Part shown: piece after piece, positions 25,022-34,405 of the stretch | How the letters are laid out: every line of letters begins with the position of its first letter | Position numbering within the stretch: position 1 is the first letter of the stretch | Source of the DNA: Pseudoalteromonas luteoviolacea | GTDB taxonomy: Bacteria > Pseudomonadota > Gammaproteobacteria > Enterobacterales > Alteromonadaceae | Direction: 5' to 3' | DNA: 64,000 nucleotides | Assembly: GCF_001696455.1 (NCBI RefSeq) | Contig: NZ_MAUJ01000016.1 | Location: 1 to 64,000 of the forward strand | Notes under the pieces: model-generated | Databases searched by the model: none | What the model saw: the letters and a program-made list of their open reading frames with translations, nothing else | What the model was told of the DNA's origin: nothing | Translations under genes and position numbers: made by a program

Positions 25022-26193
25022 AAGCAGGGCATGTACAAGACTTTATTGTGCCACTTTTTGGCAGCGCAGATGTACCCCCTTACATTTTGGCCGTAATGAC
25101 AAACTTAGTCTCTTTTGGGCTGTTATTGGTTGTTTTTGCTGGAATTAAGCTAGCTTTGGTGCCCAAAGTAAAGCAGTTTGTCTCTAACTTTTCTCGTGCC
25201 AAAATCGCATTTCTTGCACCACAACTCAGTAAGTTGAGTGGCCGAGTCGCTTTACTCATTTGCGGCATATTATTCGTGGTGATCCATAAGCACATGTTTA
25301 TTGCACCGCTATGGGCAATGGCGCAGCTGAAAGTCGCAGCACAAGTGATTTTAATCGTGGCCTTTGGCTTTTTGATCAGTTCATTGATAAATATTGCCCA
25401 TGCAATTTATCAACAACAAAAGTTTGCCAAAGATGTTCCAATCAAGGGCATCGTACAGCTAGTCAAGCTGATGATCTTCATCGTTACCAGTGTGTTAGTG
25501 GTGAGTACCATGGTAGATAAATCACCAACTTACATTTTATCCGGATTTGGTGCGATAGCGGCGGTGACCTTGTTGGTGTTTAAGGATACCATTTTGGGGT
25601 TGGTTGCAAGTATTCAAATAGCCGCCAATCGACTCGTTGCCACCGGGGATTGGATCCAGGTAGACACCTTTGGGGCTGATGGTGAAGTCATTGATTTAGG
25701 ATTAAATACAGTCCGGGTAAGAAATTGGGACAATACGGTCACGACTATTCCCACTTATGCCTTGATTTCTGACTCTTTTAAAAATTGGCGTGCAATGCAG
25801 GAGTCACCGGGGCGTCGGATTAAACGTGCAATAGCGGTGGATATGAACAGTGTAAAGTTACTTGATGCACAACAGCTGGCAGACTACCACAATAAGTTTA
25901 CCGCTCTTGATACGTTGTCTTTACCAAGCCAATGTAGTAATTTAACCGTGTTTCGCCAATATGCCGAATGGTTATTGAAGCAGCGCCCAGAGATAAACAC
26001 ACAATGCACATGTATGGTGAGAGAATTGTCGCCAACTGAGCATGGTCTACCCATCGAGTTTTACTGTTTTAGCCGAGAGAAAAGCTGGGTCAGTTACGAA
26101 CATATTCAAGCGGATATCCTAGACCAAATGTTGATTTTAATGTCAGAGTTTGAGTTGCGCCCTTACCAAGTGATCAGTTCTTCAATTAAGTAA
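25018..26193 (+). CDS. MscS-family mechanosensitive channel
   Basis: The 391-residue inner-membrane channel resembles the YbdG/MscM branch of the MscS superfamily. Membrane helices lie at about residues 22-45, 75-90, 100-120, 140-160 and the pore helix region 170-200 (GFGAIAAVTLLVFKDTILGLVASIQIAANR), followed by the beta domain with GDWIQVD and VRVRNWDNTVTTIPTYALIS. Such channels release solutes when membrane tension rises. It is coupled by a 4-base overlap to the acyltransferase gene, linking membrane lipid remodelling and tension sensing in one transcript. Confidence 0.85.
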   Translation: MKAGHVQDFIVPLFGSADVPPYILAVMTNLVSFGLLLVVFAGIKLALVPKVKQFVSNFSRAKIAFLAPQLSKLSGRVALLICGILFVVIHKHMFIAPLWAMAQLKVAAQVILIVAFGFLISSLINIAHAIYQQQKFAKDVPIKGIVQLVKLMIFIVTSVLVVSTMVDKSPTYILSGFGAIAAVTLLVFKDTILGLVASIQIAANRLVATGDWIQVDTFGADGEVIDLGLNTVRVRNWDNTVTTIPTYALISDSFKNWRAMQESPGRRIKRAIAVDMNSVKLLDAQQLADYHNKFTALDTLSLPSQCSNLTVFRQYAEWLLKQRPEINTQCTCMVRELSPTEHGLPIEFYCFSREKSWVSYEHIQADILDQMLILMSEFELRPYQVISSSIK

Positions 26194-26458
26194 CCAACAC
26201 GCCACCGAACGATTTGCCATGACTTCGGTGCGCGGCTGGAAAATGTCGCTGCTGCCATACTATTTTGTGATTACTAAAAAATGATGAGTCTCTGCACTAT
26301 GCTTATGGTATGGTTATTACAGAGAATGTATTTTGTTGTGGCGTTTCTGTGACAATAATATATGTTATAGTTCTTTATGTTTCGGAATAATTCAGTAGTT
26401 TTGCAGGTAAGCTGAGTATATAGCATTTTATGTGCGTGGTTTTTGAGTAGGTGATTGA

Positions 26459-27283
26459 ATGAAGTTTTATGCCGTGCTCATACAGAGCTTGTTGGTATTG
26501 ATGTATAGCGCACAAAGCCAAGCGGTCGATCAAGTAGTGCACGTTGCCATTGATCATGCCCCTCCATATAGTCGCCTTAGTGATGACAGCCGCTCTCAGG
26601 GCCTGATACTGGATATCTTGCGCTATGCGCAGCTAACGAGCGAGAAAAAGTACAAAATAAATACGGTCCCTTGTCCATTCTCTCGATGTGTTCGCTTACT
26701 CAGTAAAGGCAAAGTGGATGTTATGGGCGGTCTGATTAAAACGCCGGAACGGCAAAAAATCATGTCTTTTGTGGAGCCGCCGTACATGGTGTTATCTTCC
26801 TCTTTTGTTTTCTATGGCACAGAAGCCAGTGGTATTGAAGTTAATCGTTATGAAGACTTACGTGGCAAACGTATTGCAGTCATGCGTGGAGGCGCTTTTT
26901 TTCCCAAATTCGATAAAGACAATAGCCTCAATAAGGTTGCGGTACCTTCGGAGCGCGTCGCAGTTGATTTAGTATTAAAAGGTCGAGTCGATCTGGTTAT
27001 TGCCGTTGAGGATACGGCCGATGTGGCTATGGGAGTGCTAGCTCAACCTACCCACAAATTGAAAAAAATGGCATATCGCCATACACAAGAGATCTATGGG
27101 TATATGGCGATGAGTGCAGATTTTGCGAGCTCTCAACTCGGCACGTTAATATCTAAACAAATGAATGAAATGGCGAGAAACAAAACTTTGGATAAACTTG
27201 TTGCGCCCTATCATTTGCCCAAGATCCCCGCACATTTGATTGAATCACCGAAAGCCTCGGCCGCCTCATTCTCGCCTCATTAA
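26459..27283 (+). CDS. extracellular solute-binding protein, family 3 type
   Basis: A 274-residue periplasmic protein with signal peptide (MKFYAVLIQSLLVLMYSAQSQA). The fold follows type 3 amino-acid-binding proteins: an initial HVAIDHAPPYS strand, ILDILRYA helix, GKVDVMGGLIKTPERQKIMSFVEPPY hinge region and the RYEDLRGKRIAVMRGG strand. No permease genes are near, so an orphan binding or sensing function is possible. It converges on the protease gene with a 4-base overlap. Confidence 0.75.
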   Translation: MKFYAVLIQSLLVLMYSAQSQAVDQVVHVAIDHAPPYSRLSDDSRSQGLILDILRYAQLTSEKKYKINTVPCPFSRCVRLLSKGKVDVMGGLIKTPERQKIMSFVEPPYMVLSSSFVFYGTEASGIEVNRYEDLRGKRIAVMRGGAFFPKFDKDNSLNKVAVPSERVAVDLVLKGRVDLVIAVEDTADVAMGVLAQPTHKLKKMAYRHTQEIYGYMAMSADFASSQLGTLISKQMNEMARNKTLDKLVAPYHLPKIPAHLIESPKASAASFSPH

Positions 27284-29691
27284 TGAGGGCTGAGAGATTG
27301 ATGGCTGAGTTGTAAGGTCAGGTTAAACACTAACTGCTCAAGCGCTTGATATGCGAGGGCTGTGTTTTTAGACTCCACACTGGCATCCGTGAGCAAGATA
27401 TAACCGGTTTGGTTGTGATAATCAGCAAACAGATGGGATTTAGATGCATTCCCTTGGCCCTGATGATAAGACTTTCGATTATCTAATTGCCAAAAATAGT
27501 TGGTTACCGGTAATTGGGTTGTTTTATTGTTTGCTAAATTCATTGCGAGAAAATGACTGAGGTCATTGGCCGTTGAGATAAGCTGCCCTTTACCGAATTC
27601 ACTTTTTTGAGCAGATTGCCAATAGGTATTATGCATATTAAGTGGCTCGAAAACGTAACGCTGACTCAGTGCCGAAATGCTTTCCTGATGACTTTGTTCT
27701 AATACAAAAGTGGCCAATTCAATACCAACTTGTGAGTATATGGGTAACTCCCCTGGCGTCACGCCATAATGACTCGAAAAATTCCCCGAACGATATAGAT
27801 CCCCGCCTTTAGTTAAATAAGCCTGTAGAAATTCTGCACGCTGTATAGGGAAATTGGCACACGGTGATGACAACTTATTAGACTCTTGAGCGCCTCGTGC
27901 TAAACAGTCAAGCAGTGTGGGGTTATCGATAATGCCACTGCGGTGTGCAAGTAGTTGAGAAAGCGTGAGCTCATAATGGGATGTGTCAGGGTACTCTATC
28001 GCAAATGGCAGTAGAGGATAGATGGGGGCATCTAACTCAAGGTGTTCCTGCACACTCGCATTGGCGATGGTGGCACCTATCAATACTTCGTCCAAAGATG
28101 CAATATAAAACGGGGTATCGGCATCGACTGGCTGTGTGCCATTCGTTGTGAAGCCTTGGCTATATATGGGTTGACCATGGGAGATGATATTGACGGCAAT
28201 GTTTGAGATGTTACCGTGCGATTGTAATTCAGAGACTTGGTTTTCAAAGTCTGCAATGCTCATCGTCTGTTTGGGCGATTTATTGAGTCTATTGAGAACA
28301 AAATCATAGGTTTCAAAGCGTTGCATCTTAATGTCGTGCTGGCTAAATGCGGGCACATGGTGATCGGGTATAAAGCCTATATGTTCAAAAGTATCACCTT
28401 GAGCATTGCGATACACCTCGTTAGATAAACCGATTTCCCAGCCGTTAGGAAGCGTGAACTCCAAGACATCCGACAATGCGCCGGCGGTTTCTTCCCCCAC
28501 TTTGGTGACGTGATTGAATTGGTCCATCGCCATGGTGAAGACTTCCGCTGCACTGACTGTGAGCTGGCTGGTAAGCAAATACACTGGTTTCGTATAGGTA
28601 ACTTGATTGGCTATGATTTTTTGACGTATCGGGATACCTCTACCAGCTTGATTGATAGCCTGCTTGTTGAATGCCAAAATATCACGATCTGCAAAATAAC
28701 TGGCGATGGCCAGAGCAATGGCGTCATCCCCTCCGGTATTGTGACGGATATCAATGATCATCGCTTCAGTATCTTTGAGACCGGCTATTGCTTGAGCCAT
28801 CATCTCGTGTGCAGCTTCTAAGTGTTGTGACTCATTCGCATCGGGATCCGTGGCATAGTCAGCCATATTGTTAAGCACTAAGATACCGACGTTTGATGCG
28901 GTCTTGCCCCAAATTGCGGTCGCATTGTCGCTCTGTTGTGGCAAAGTGTTTAGCGTCTCTGGAGAGATGTAACGTTGGCTGATTGATTGTAGCTGCCTTT
29001 GATAGCGGGCAAATAGAGTAGATAAATCCTCTTCCTCACCTTGGTAGTGCATTTGCGCAAGGTCTGCTTGAATAGCCTGAAGTATGGGAGTGGGTTTACG
29101 GGCAAAAAACGCTTGTTGTGGTGACGAAATGGTCACATGCATATCTTGCAGCGGGGCCGTCATTTCCGCTAATACCGCAAAGAGTGCATCCTCTGACATT
29201 GTGTCTGTGATTTGAGGGCGATATAGGTCGTATTGTGCTTGCCAATCAACATTTCTCAGAGAAAAAAAAGCGTAGTAATCATTAAACGTGTGCCAAAAGT
29301 AGTCAAAAATCACGCTGGGTGAGATTGATTCAGAAATGGTGAGTGGGTCAGTACATTGAGGCGGCAAGGCATCAAGTTGTTCATAGAAGCTTGGATAAAC
29401 TTGCCCTTTTCTATTCATACGTAAACGTCGAGTTTGGGAGAGTGCCACTGAGTCTAACTGAGCTGTTTGCTCATGGTGTGCCTGCTCAGAGGTTTGAAGA
29501 CATCCATAGCGGTTATATTCGTAGTATATGACTCGGTTCATGGTGATATTGAGCGCTTCACCATAGGCAGGCTTCTGCCAATACCCAGCAGAACGTTGTA
29601 AATCTGAACGATGATCTTGATTATCTTGGCAACCACTTAAAAGCAGAAAAGTCGCGATTACAAGTGAAGGGTATCCCGATGTCAGCGTCAT
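27280..29691 (-). CDS. S41 protease fused to a beta-lactamase-like domain, lipoprotein
   Basis: An 803-residue lipoprotein (LLLSGC lipobox, C21) with two modules. Residues about 110-450 are an S41 (tail-specific/IRBP-like) peptidase: IIDIRHNTGGDD and LTSQLTVSAAEVF with the expected catalytic Ser. Residues about 490-790 have a class C beta-lactamase/PBP-like layout (PFYIASL, LTLSQLLAHRSGI), but the catalytic S-x-x-K is S-L-D-E and the Y-x-N motif is YSQ, so this half looks inactive. It may bind peptide or peptidoglycan. It acts on the periplasmic side of a membrane. Confidence 0.75.
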   Translation of the reverse strand: MTLTSGYPSLVIATFLLLSGCQDNQDHRSDLQRSAGYWQKPAYGEALNITMNRVIYYEYNRYGCLQTSEQAHHEQTAQLDSVALSQTRRLRMNRKGQVYPSFYEQLDALPPQCTDPLTISESISPSVIFDYFWHTFNDYYAFFSLRNVDWQAQYDLYRPQITDTMSEDALFAVLAEMTAPLQDMHVTISSPQQAFFARKPTPILQAIQADLAQMHYQGEEEDLSTLFARYQRQLQSISQRYISPETLNTLPQQSDNATAIWGKTASNVGILVLNNMADYATDPDANESQHLEAAHEMMAQAIAGLKDTEAMIIDIRHNTGGDDAIALAIASYFADRDILAFNKQAINQAGRGIPIRQKIIANQVTYTKPVYLLTSQLTVSAAEVFTMAMDQFNHVTKVGEETAGALSDVLEFTLPNGWEIGLSNEVYRNAQGDTFEHIGFIPDHHVPAFSQHDIKMQRFETYDFVLNRLNKSPKQTMSIADFENQVSELQSHGNISNIAVNIISHGQPIYSQGFTTNGTQPVDADTPFYIASLDEVLIGATIANASVQEHLELDAPIYPLLPFAIEYPDTSHYELTLSQLLAHRSGIIDNPTLLDCLARGAQESNKLSSPCANFPIQRAEFLQAYLTKGGDLYRSGNFSSHYGVTPGELPIYSQVGIELATFVLEQSHQESISALSQRYVFEPLNMHNTYWQSAQKSEFGKGQLISTANDLSHFLAMNLANNKTTQLPVTNYFWQLDNRKSYHQGQGNASKSHLFADYHNQTGYILLTDASVESKNTALAYQALEQLVFNLTLQLSHQSLSPH

Positions 29692-29887
29692 GATAAACAG
29701 TCCTTTGCGATTGAGGGTGTTATGTTTCAGAAAGTGACATTGAGTCTACAAAGTGTTGTTTTTGAGTACTGTTAGGGAGTTTGTAAAAAGCGTCATTAAT
29801 TGTTGTGAGCATGCTACATTTTTAAACAGTCTACAGTGAACTTTAGCGTTAGGCTGTAATACACTTTAGATCTATAAGGAAGTTGTG

Positions 29888-30379
29888 ATGAAGTTTGAGC
29901 ACTTTGCGGCGAAATACTTCGCCATGAGCGATGAGGTTTGGGCGCGCCATACCAACCCTTGGAGTGTATGGACACGATATAGTTGCTTACCATTATTGTT
30001 GGCGTGCTTGTGGTGGCGAGATATATTGCAACTATGGTTTTGGCCCTTATTAGCGGTGCTGATATTATGGACTTGGCTTAATCCAAGGTGCTTTAAAAAG
30101 CCATCCAATACGGATAACTGGGCGTCGCAAAGCGTGCTTGGGGAGCAAGTACTTATCTACCAACGAGACAGCATTGCTGCGCACCATGATTCGGTGCTTA
30201 CGGTCATTACTAGTTTGTTAACCATATTTACCGCCTTGTGTGTCGCTGGACTCTTTTTTTACGAACCGATTAGTACCTGTACAGGCGCATTGGGGTTAAT
30301 TTTGGCGAAAACTTGGTTTCTTGACCGAATGGTATGGATATACCGCGAAGCAACATCTCAACCCCTTAATAAAACTTAA
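29888..30379 (+). CDS. DUF6653-type membrane protein
   Basis: A 163-residue protein of unknown function. It has the ARHTNPWSVWTRY start, a double membrane span (about residues 27-65), WLNPRCF, WASQSVLGE, an AHHDSVLT segment and a second hydrophobic pair (about 105-145). This matches what I know of DUF6653, though from memory. AAGGA upstream favours the ATG at 29888 over a GTG one codon before. It converges on the rhodanese gene with a 4-base overlap. Confidence 0.65.
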   Translation: MKFEHFAAKYFAMSDEVWARHTNPWSVWTRYSCLPLLLACLWWRDILQLWFWPLLAVLILWTWLNPRCFKKPSNTDNWASQSVLGEQVLIYQRDSIAAHHDSVLTVITSLLTIFTALCVAGLFFYEPISTCTGALGLILAKTWFLDRMVWIYREATSQPLNKT

Positions 30380-30726
30380 TCGCCAAGTACCTCACATAGC
30401 TGGGCAACCGGTGAATCAATGGCGGTGATATTTGTATATCCTATTCTGTGTAGTTGCTCAGCAGCTAATACCGCTCTGCCACCGATTGCACAATGAAGGT
30501 AAAGGGCGCTGTCTAAGTTCGGTGCTTTCTGTGGAAGAGTAAATTCTAGCATGCCTCTGGGTATGTTGATGGCGTCTTTGGGCGCTTGCTGCTGATGTTC
30601 ATGCGGTTCCCGTACGTCGATTAACAGTGCAGTCATACCCATTATCTCATGTTGCGCCTGGTTGGCATCAATACATCGAATGGTACTTTTCACAGATTGA
30701 ATTAAAGATTGCGTTGTCGTAAGCAC
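30376..30726 (-). CDS. single-domain rhodanese-like sulfurtransferase
   Basis: A 116-residue rhodanese domain: LLIDVREPHEH at the start of the fold and active-site loop C79-AIGGR. It can carry sulfane sulfur as a cysteine persulfide and probably moves it from thiosulfate or persulfides to a thiol acceptor. No signal peptide, so cytoplasmic. It is divergent from an ArsR-family gene across a tandem operator, so the two are probably controlled together by that regulator. Confidence 0.87.
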   Translation of the reverse strand: MLTTTQSLIQSVKSTIRCIDANQAQHEIMGMTALLIDVREPHEHQQQAPKDAINIPRGMLEFTLPQKAPNLDSALYLHCAIGGRAVLAAEQLHRIGYTNITAIDSPVAQLCEVLGD

Positions 30727-30749
30727 TCTTTATTTGCTCCCATATTTAT

Positions 30750-30781
30750 ATTAGTCACTACTAATATTAGACATTGCTAAT
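30750..30781. promoter_or_regulatory. tandem operator, two abutting ATTAG-N6-CTAAT palindromes
   Basis: ATTAG-TCACTA-CTAAT (30750-30765) is followed without a gap by ATTAG-ACATTG-CTAAT (30766-30781). They sit midway between divergent rhodanese and ArsR-family start codons. ArsR/BigR-type dimers bind such AT-rich inverted repeats, so binding by the adjacent regulator at both promoters is a strong inference. Confidence 0.75.
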
Positions 30782-30827
30782 GTAAATATCTATACTCGCT
30801 ACCATATTAATTGCAAAGAGTTTTCGA

Positions 30828-31124
30828 ATGACCCCACAGGATATGGCAAGCAATGCGGCCAAAGCCGAAGCGCTATTAAAACTTATGGCCAATAAAAATC
30901 GCTTGATGATCTTATGTTGTTTGCAGCAGTCAGAAATGAGTGTCACTGAGTTGAATACACAGGTTCCTCTTGCACAATCCGCTTTATCTCAACACTTAGC
31001 TGGGCTCAGAAAGGCAGAAGTAGTCGCAACGCGACGCGAGGGCCAAACAATATATTATCGAGTGGTCGATGAAAATGTCGCAGCGATGCTGGAAAAATTG
31101 TACGAGTTGTTCTGCCAAGCTTAA
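30828..31124 (+). CDS. ArsR-family regulator, BigR/SqrR/YgaV type
   Basis: A 98-residue winged-helix repressor. The helix-turn-helix is at about residues 38-60 (SVTELNTQVPLAQSALSQHLAGLRKAEVV) and the wing is TRREGQTIYYRV. Cysteines sit at C30/C31 in helix 2 (LMILCCL) and C96 near the C-terminus, the positions used for sulfide/persulfide sensing in BigR and SqrR, where a tetrasulfide link releases DNA. Metal-binding motifs of classical ArsR are not seen. It leads the RND pump genes by 16 bases. Confidence 0.85.
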   Translation: MTPQDMASNAAKAEALLKLMANKNRLMILCCLQQSEMSVTELNTQVPLAQSALSQHLAGLRKAEVVATRREGQTIYYRVVDENVAAMLEKLYELFCQA

Positions 31125-31140
31125 TCTGTGAGGGACTGAG

Positions 31141-34100
31141 ATGTTTGTATCCGTTAGTCGGCGTATATTGCTAAGCAGATTGCCACTCTATGTTTTACTT
31201 GCCAGTTTCATACTGGGGTTATTTGCACTGCAATACACAGCCAGAGAAGAAGAGCCACAGATTGTGGTGCCTATTTTAGATATTCATGTAGAAGTACCTA
31301 ATGTTGATGCGCCTGAGGTAACTAGGCTCGTGACTGAGCCTTTGGAAAAGTTGCTGATGCAGATCCCCGGCGTAGAGCATGTGTACTCCACTACGGTTAC
31401 TGGCAAAACGAGGGTAACCTTGCGTTTTGAAGTTGGGGAGGACAGAGAGCGTGCTATTCTGAATACTTACACCAAGCTGTATGCCAATGAAGATAGCAAG
31501 GCAAATGTTGTATCTAATTGGCAAATCAAGCCTGTTGAAGTGGACGATGTTGCTATTCTCATGCTGGGTATCTTTAGCGACGACCCCGCACGATATAGCG
31601 ATTATGAGTTGACGCGCATTGCACAAGAGGTCTCAACTCAGCTTCAAACCATTACCGACACCAATGAAGTAAAAGTACTGGCTGGTCGCACACGGCAAGT
31701 GCAAATTGAACTGGACGCCACAGCATTGGCTGCTCATCACACCACCCCTTTAGATGTGTTTAATGCGATTCAATATGCCAATCAATTACAGCAAGTAGGA
31801 GCGTTTGTTGCGGGTAAAGCCCAGTGGCAATTACAAACGGGTGATGTGCTGCGCAGTGAAGATGCGCTTAAAAAGCTTGTGGTCAATGTGATCAATGGAA
31901 AACAAATTTATCTAACGGATGTGGCGTCGGTTAAAGATGGACCAAGTGAACCGACTCGATATCAATGGTTATCACAAAATAGAAGCAGTGAAAATCTGCC
32001 TATGGTGACTATCAGCATAGCCAAACAGCGGGGTAGTAATGCGGTCACGGTATCACAGCAAGTCTTGGCGCGCATGGCGCTGCTCGAAACGCAGTTATTA
32101 CCTGAAGGTGTGAGTTATAAGGTCTTACGGAATTATGGCCAAACAGCCGATGCCAAGGTCGATAATCTCACTGCTAGTTTAGCATTCGCGGTGCTCAGTG
32201 TGATTATTTTTGTCGGCGTCTTTTTGGGCTGGCGTCCAGCGATTGTTGTGGGGCTAGCAATTCCGATTTGTTATGGCATCACACTGATTATCGGATATTT
32301 CTTTGGTTATACCATTAATCGAGTTACGTTGTTTGCACTGATCTTAGCGCTGGGTCTGCTGGTCGATGACCCGATCACTGGGATGGATAACATTACCCGC
32401 TTTGTCAGCCGTAGAGGAAACAAGCCGAGGGTAGTGACACTGGCAATGCTAGAGGTGAAAACACCGCTATTGATCTCGACTTTAACTATCATTGTTGCGT
32501 TTATTCCGCTTGGGTTTATTACGGGCATGATGGGTCCGTATATGGCCCCTATGGCATTTAATATCCCCTTGAGTGTTGTGGTATCCACATTGGTTGCGCT
32601 TTTTGTTACACCTTGGTTGGCGATGAAGCTTCTCAGTGGTGCGGGGCCTACAGAAGAGTTGGTTTCAAAGGTTGATACGAGCACTTACCGTCGTGTGTTG
32701 ACAGCGTTATTAACCAACCCTCGACAAGCAAAGTGGCTTTTATGGTTGGTACTCGGTGCTTTTATCATAAGTGTTAGTCTGCCTCTCATGCGTGCAGTAC
32801 CTTTAAAACTCCTGCCCTTTGATAACAAAAATGAGGTGCAGGTGCTGATTGACTTACCAGAGGGGAGTAGTCTCGAATACACAGCAAGTGTTGTGCAAAA
32901 GGTACAAAATAAACTCTGGCAGTTGCCAGAGGTCAGTTCTGTTGCTGCGTATGTGGGGTCACCTTCGAGTATGGATTTTAATGGACTAGTGCGAGGCTAC
33001 TATCAACGCCATGGCAGTCATTTAGCGGATATCAGAGTGCTGCTGATTGATAAAGATCTCCGTGAACATCAATCTCACGCCGTTGTGTTACGAATGAGAG
33101 AAATACTTGCAACATCGATAAAAGAAGGGGTTCATATCAAAGTGGTGGAAGTACCACCTGGACCCCCTGTGATGTCTACCTTAGTTGCTGAAGTATATAA
33201 AGAAGATATTTTTGCCGACAAGTCTATACATCAACAGGCTGCAAGGGGGCTAGCTCAGCGCCTGCGTCAAGAAGCCCACGTAATAGATGTGGACACGAGT
33301 ATCGCGGCTCCCTCTCAAGTGCATCGCTTTGTCTTGGATAAACGCAAGGCTGCATTGTCAGGAATTGGCACGCAGGATGTGAACCATACGCTCCAGATAG
33401 CTGGCGCAGGTGTTGAGGCGGGTTTATTGCATGTGCCTTATGAAGCAGCGCCATTAACGATTGAACTACAGATGTCTTATGTTGATCGCAATCAGTGGTC
33501 TGAATTGAACGCACTCCAAGTGCGTGGTCGCTATGAGCTAGCTAAGACATCGGCGAACAGTGCATTAGAAGAAGCTGCTCGTCCACTAGTACCTATTTAT
33601 GAGCTTGGGCAGTGGCAACAAAGAGCTGCACAGCAACCCATATACAGAAAAGATTTGGCTGAAGTGATTTATGTCACTGCTGAATTGAATGGTCGAGTAC
33701 CCGCTGCCGTGATTGCGGATGTCGTGAGTGATGAAGGGAGTGCCCAAACTGAGACCAAGGATTGGCTTGAACGCACATTTTTGAGCAGTGGTGCAGGTAT
33801 TGAATGGCACATGCCACAAGGTACCTCTTATACCTTCTCGGGTGAAGGTGAATGGCGTATTACTGTGGATGTGTTTCGTGATATGGGGATAGCATTTGCT
33901 TTTGCCCTAAGTGCTATCTTTTTAATTTTACGCTTGCAAACCGCTTCGAGCGCGCTGGCTGGGATTATTATGTCATCCATTCCATTGACAATGGTTGGCA
34001 TTATGCCGGGCTTTTGGTTATTGAACCAATTTGGTGAGCGCAATATAGCTGGTGCACCAGATCCCGTACTGTTTAGTGCAACTGCCATGATAGGTATGAT

Positions 34101-34404
34101 AGCACTTGCAGGTATTGTTGTGCGAAACAGCCTGATCTTAATTGAGTTTGTTCATCAATTAAGGGCGCAAGGAGTGGCGATTAAAGAGGCCCTATACCGT
34201 GCAGGTGAGGTAAGAATGAGGCCCGTATTACTGGCCGCCGGAACCACGATGCTGGGTAATATTGTCATCATATTTGACCCCGTATTCAGTGGTTTAGCAC
34301 TGGCGATTATTTTTGGCACCTTGGCATCGACATTATTATCTTTGGTGGTCGTGCCGATTGTGTATTACTTGGTGTTTAACGACGAAACTAAAGAGGAGAT
34401 ATAG
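31141..34404 (+). CDS. RND efflux pump permease subunit
   Basis: A 1087-residue inner-membrane RND transporter that would export substrates using the proton gradient. Twelve membrane helices are expected: one at the N-terminus, blocks near 335-520 and near 920-1075. The proton-relay pair is kept in helix 4 (LGLLVDDPITGMDNI). The large periplasmic loops lie at about 40-330 and 560-905. Substrate cannot be read from the sequence. It follows the persulfide-type regulator and precedes its adaptor; no outer-membrane channel gene is nearby. Confidence 0.9.
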   Translation: MFVSVSRRILLSRLPLYVLLASFILGLFALQYTAREEEPQIVVPILDIHVEVPNVDAPEVTRLVTEPLEKLLMQIPGVEHVYSTTVTGKTRVTLRFEVGEDRERAILNTYTKLYANEDSKANVVSNWQIKPVEVDDVAILMLGIFSDDPARYSDYELTRIAQEVSTQLQTITDTNEVKVLAGRTRQVQIELDATALAAHHTTPLDVFNAIQYANQLQQVGAFVAGKAQWQLQTGDVLRSEDALKKLVVNVINGKQIYLTDVASVKDGPSEPTRYQWLSQNRSSENLPMVTISIAKQRGSNAVTVSQQVLARMALLETQLLPEGVSYKVLRNYGQTADAKVDNLTASLAFAVLSVIIFVGVFLGWRPAIVVGLAIPICYGITLIIGYFFGYTINRVTLFALILALGLLVDDPITGMDNITRFVSRRGNKPRVVTLAMLEVKTPLLISTLTIIVAFIPLGFITGMMGPYMAPMAFNIPLSVVVSTLVALFVTPWLAMKLLSGAGPTEELVSKVDTSTYRRVLTALLTNPRQAKWLLWLVLGAFIISVSLPLMRAVPLKLLPFDNKNEVQVLIDLPEGSSLEYTASVVQKVQNKLWQLPEVSSVAAYVGSPSSMDFNGLVRGYYQRHGSHLADIRVLLIDKDLREHQSHAVVLRMREILATSIKEGVHIKVVEVPPGPPVMSTLVAEVYKEDIFADKSIHQQAARGLAQRLRQEAHVIDVDTSIAAPSQVHRFVLDKRKAALSGIGTQDVNHTLQIAGAGVEAGLLHVPYEAAPLTIELQMSYVDRNQWSELNALQVRGRYELAKTSANSALEEAARPLVPIYELGQWQQRAAQQPIYRKDLAEVIYVTAELNGRVPAAVIADVVSDEGSAQTETKDWLERTFLSSGAGIEWHMPQGTSYTFSGEGEWRITVDVFRDMGIAFAFALSAIFLILRLQTASSALAGIIMSSIPLTMVGIMPGFWLLNQFGERNIAGAPDPVLFSATAMIGMIALAGIVVRNSLILIEFVHQLRAQGVAIKEALYRAGEVRMRPVLLAAGTTMLGNIVIIFDPVFSGLALAIIFGTLASTLLSLVVVPIVYYLVFNDETKEEI

Positions 34405-34405
34405 C

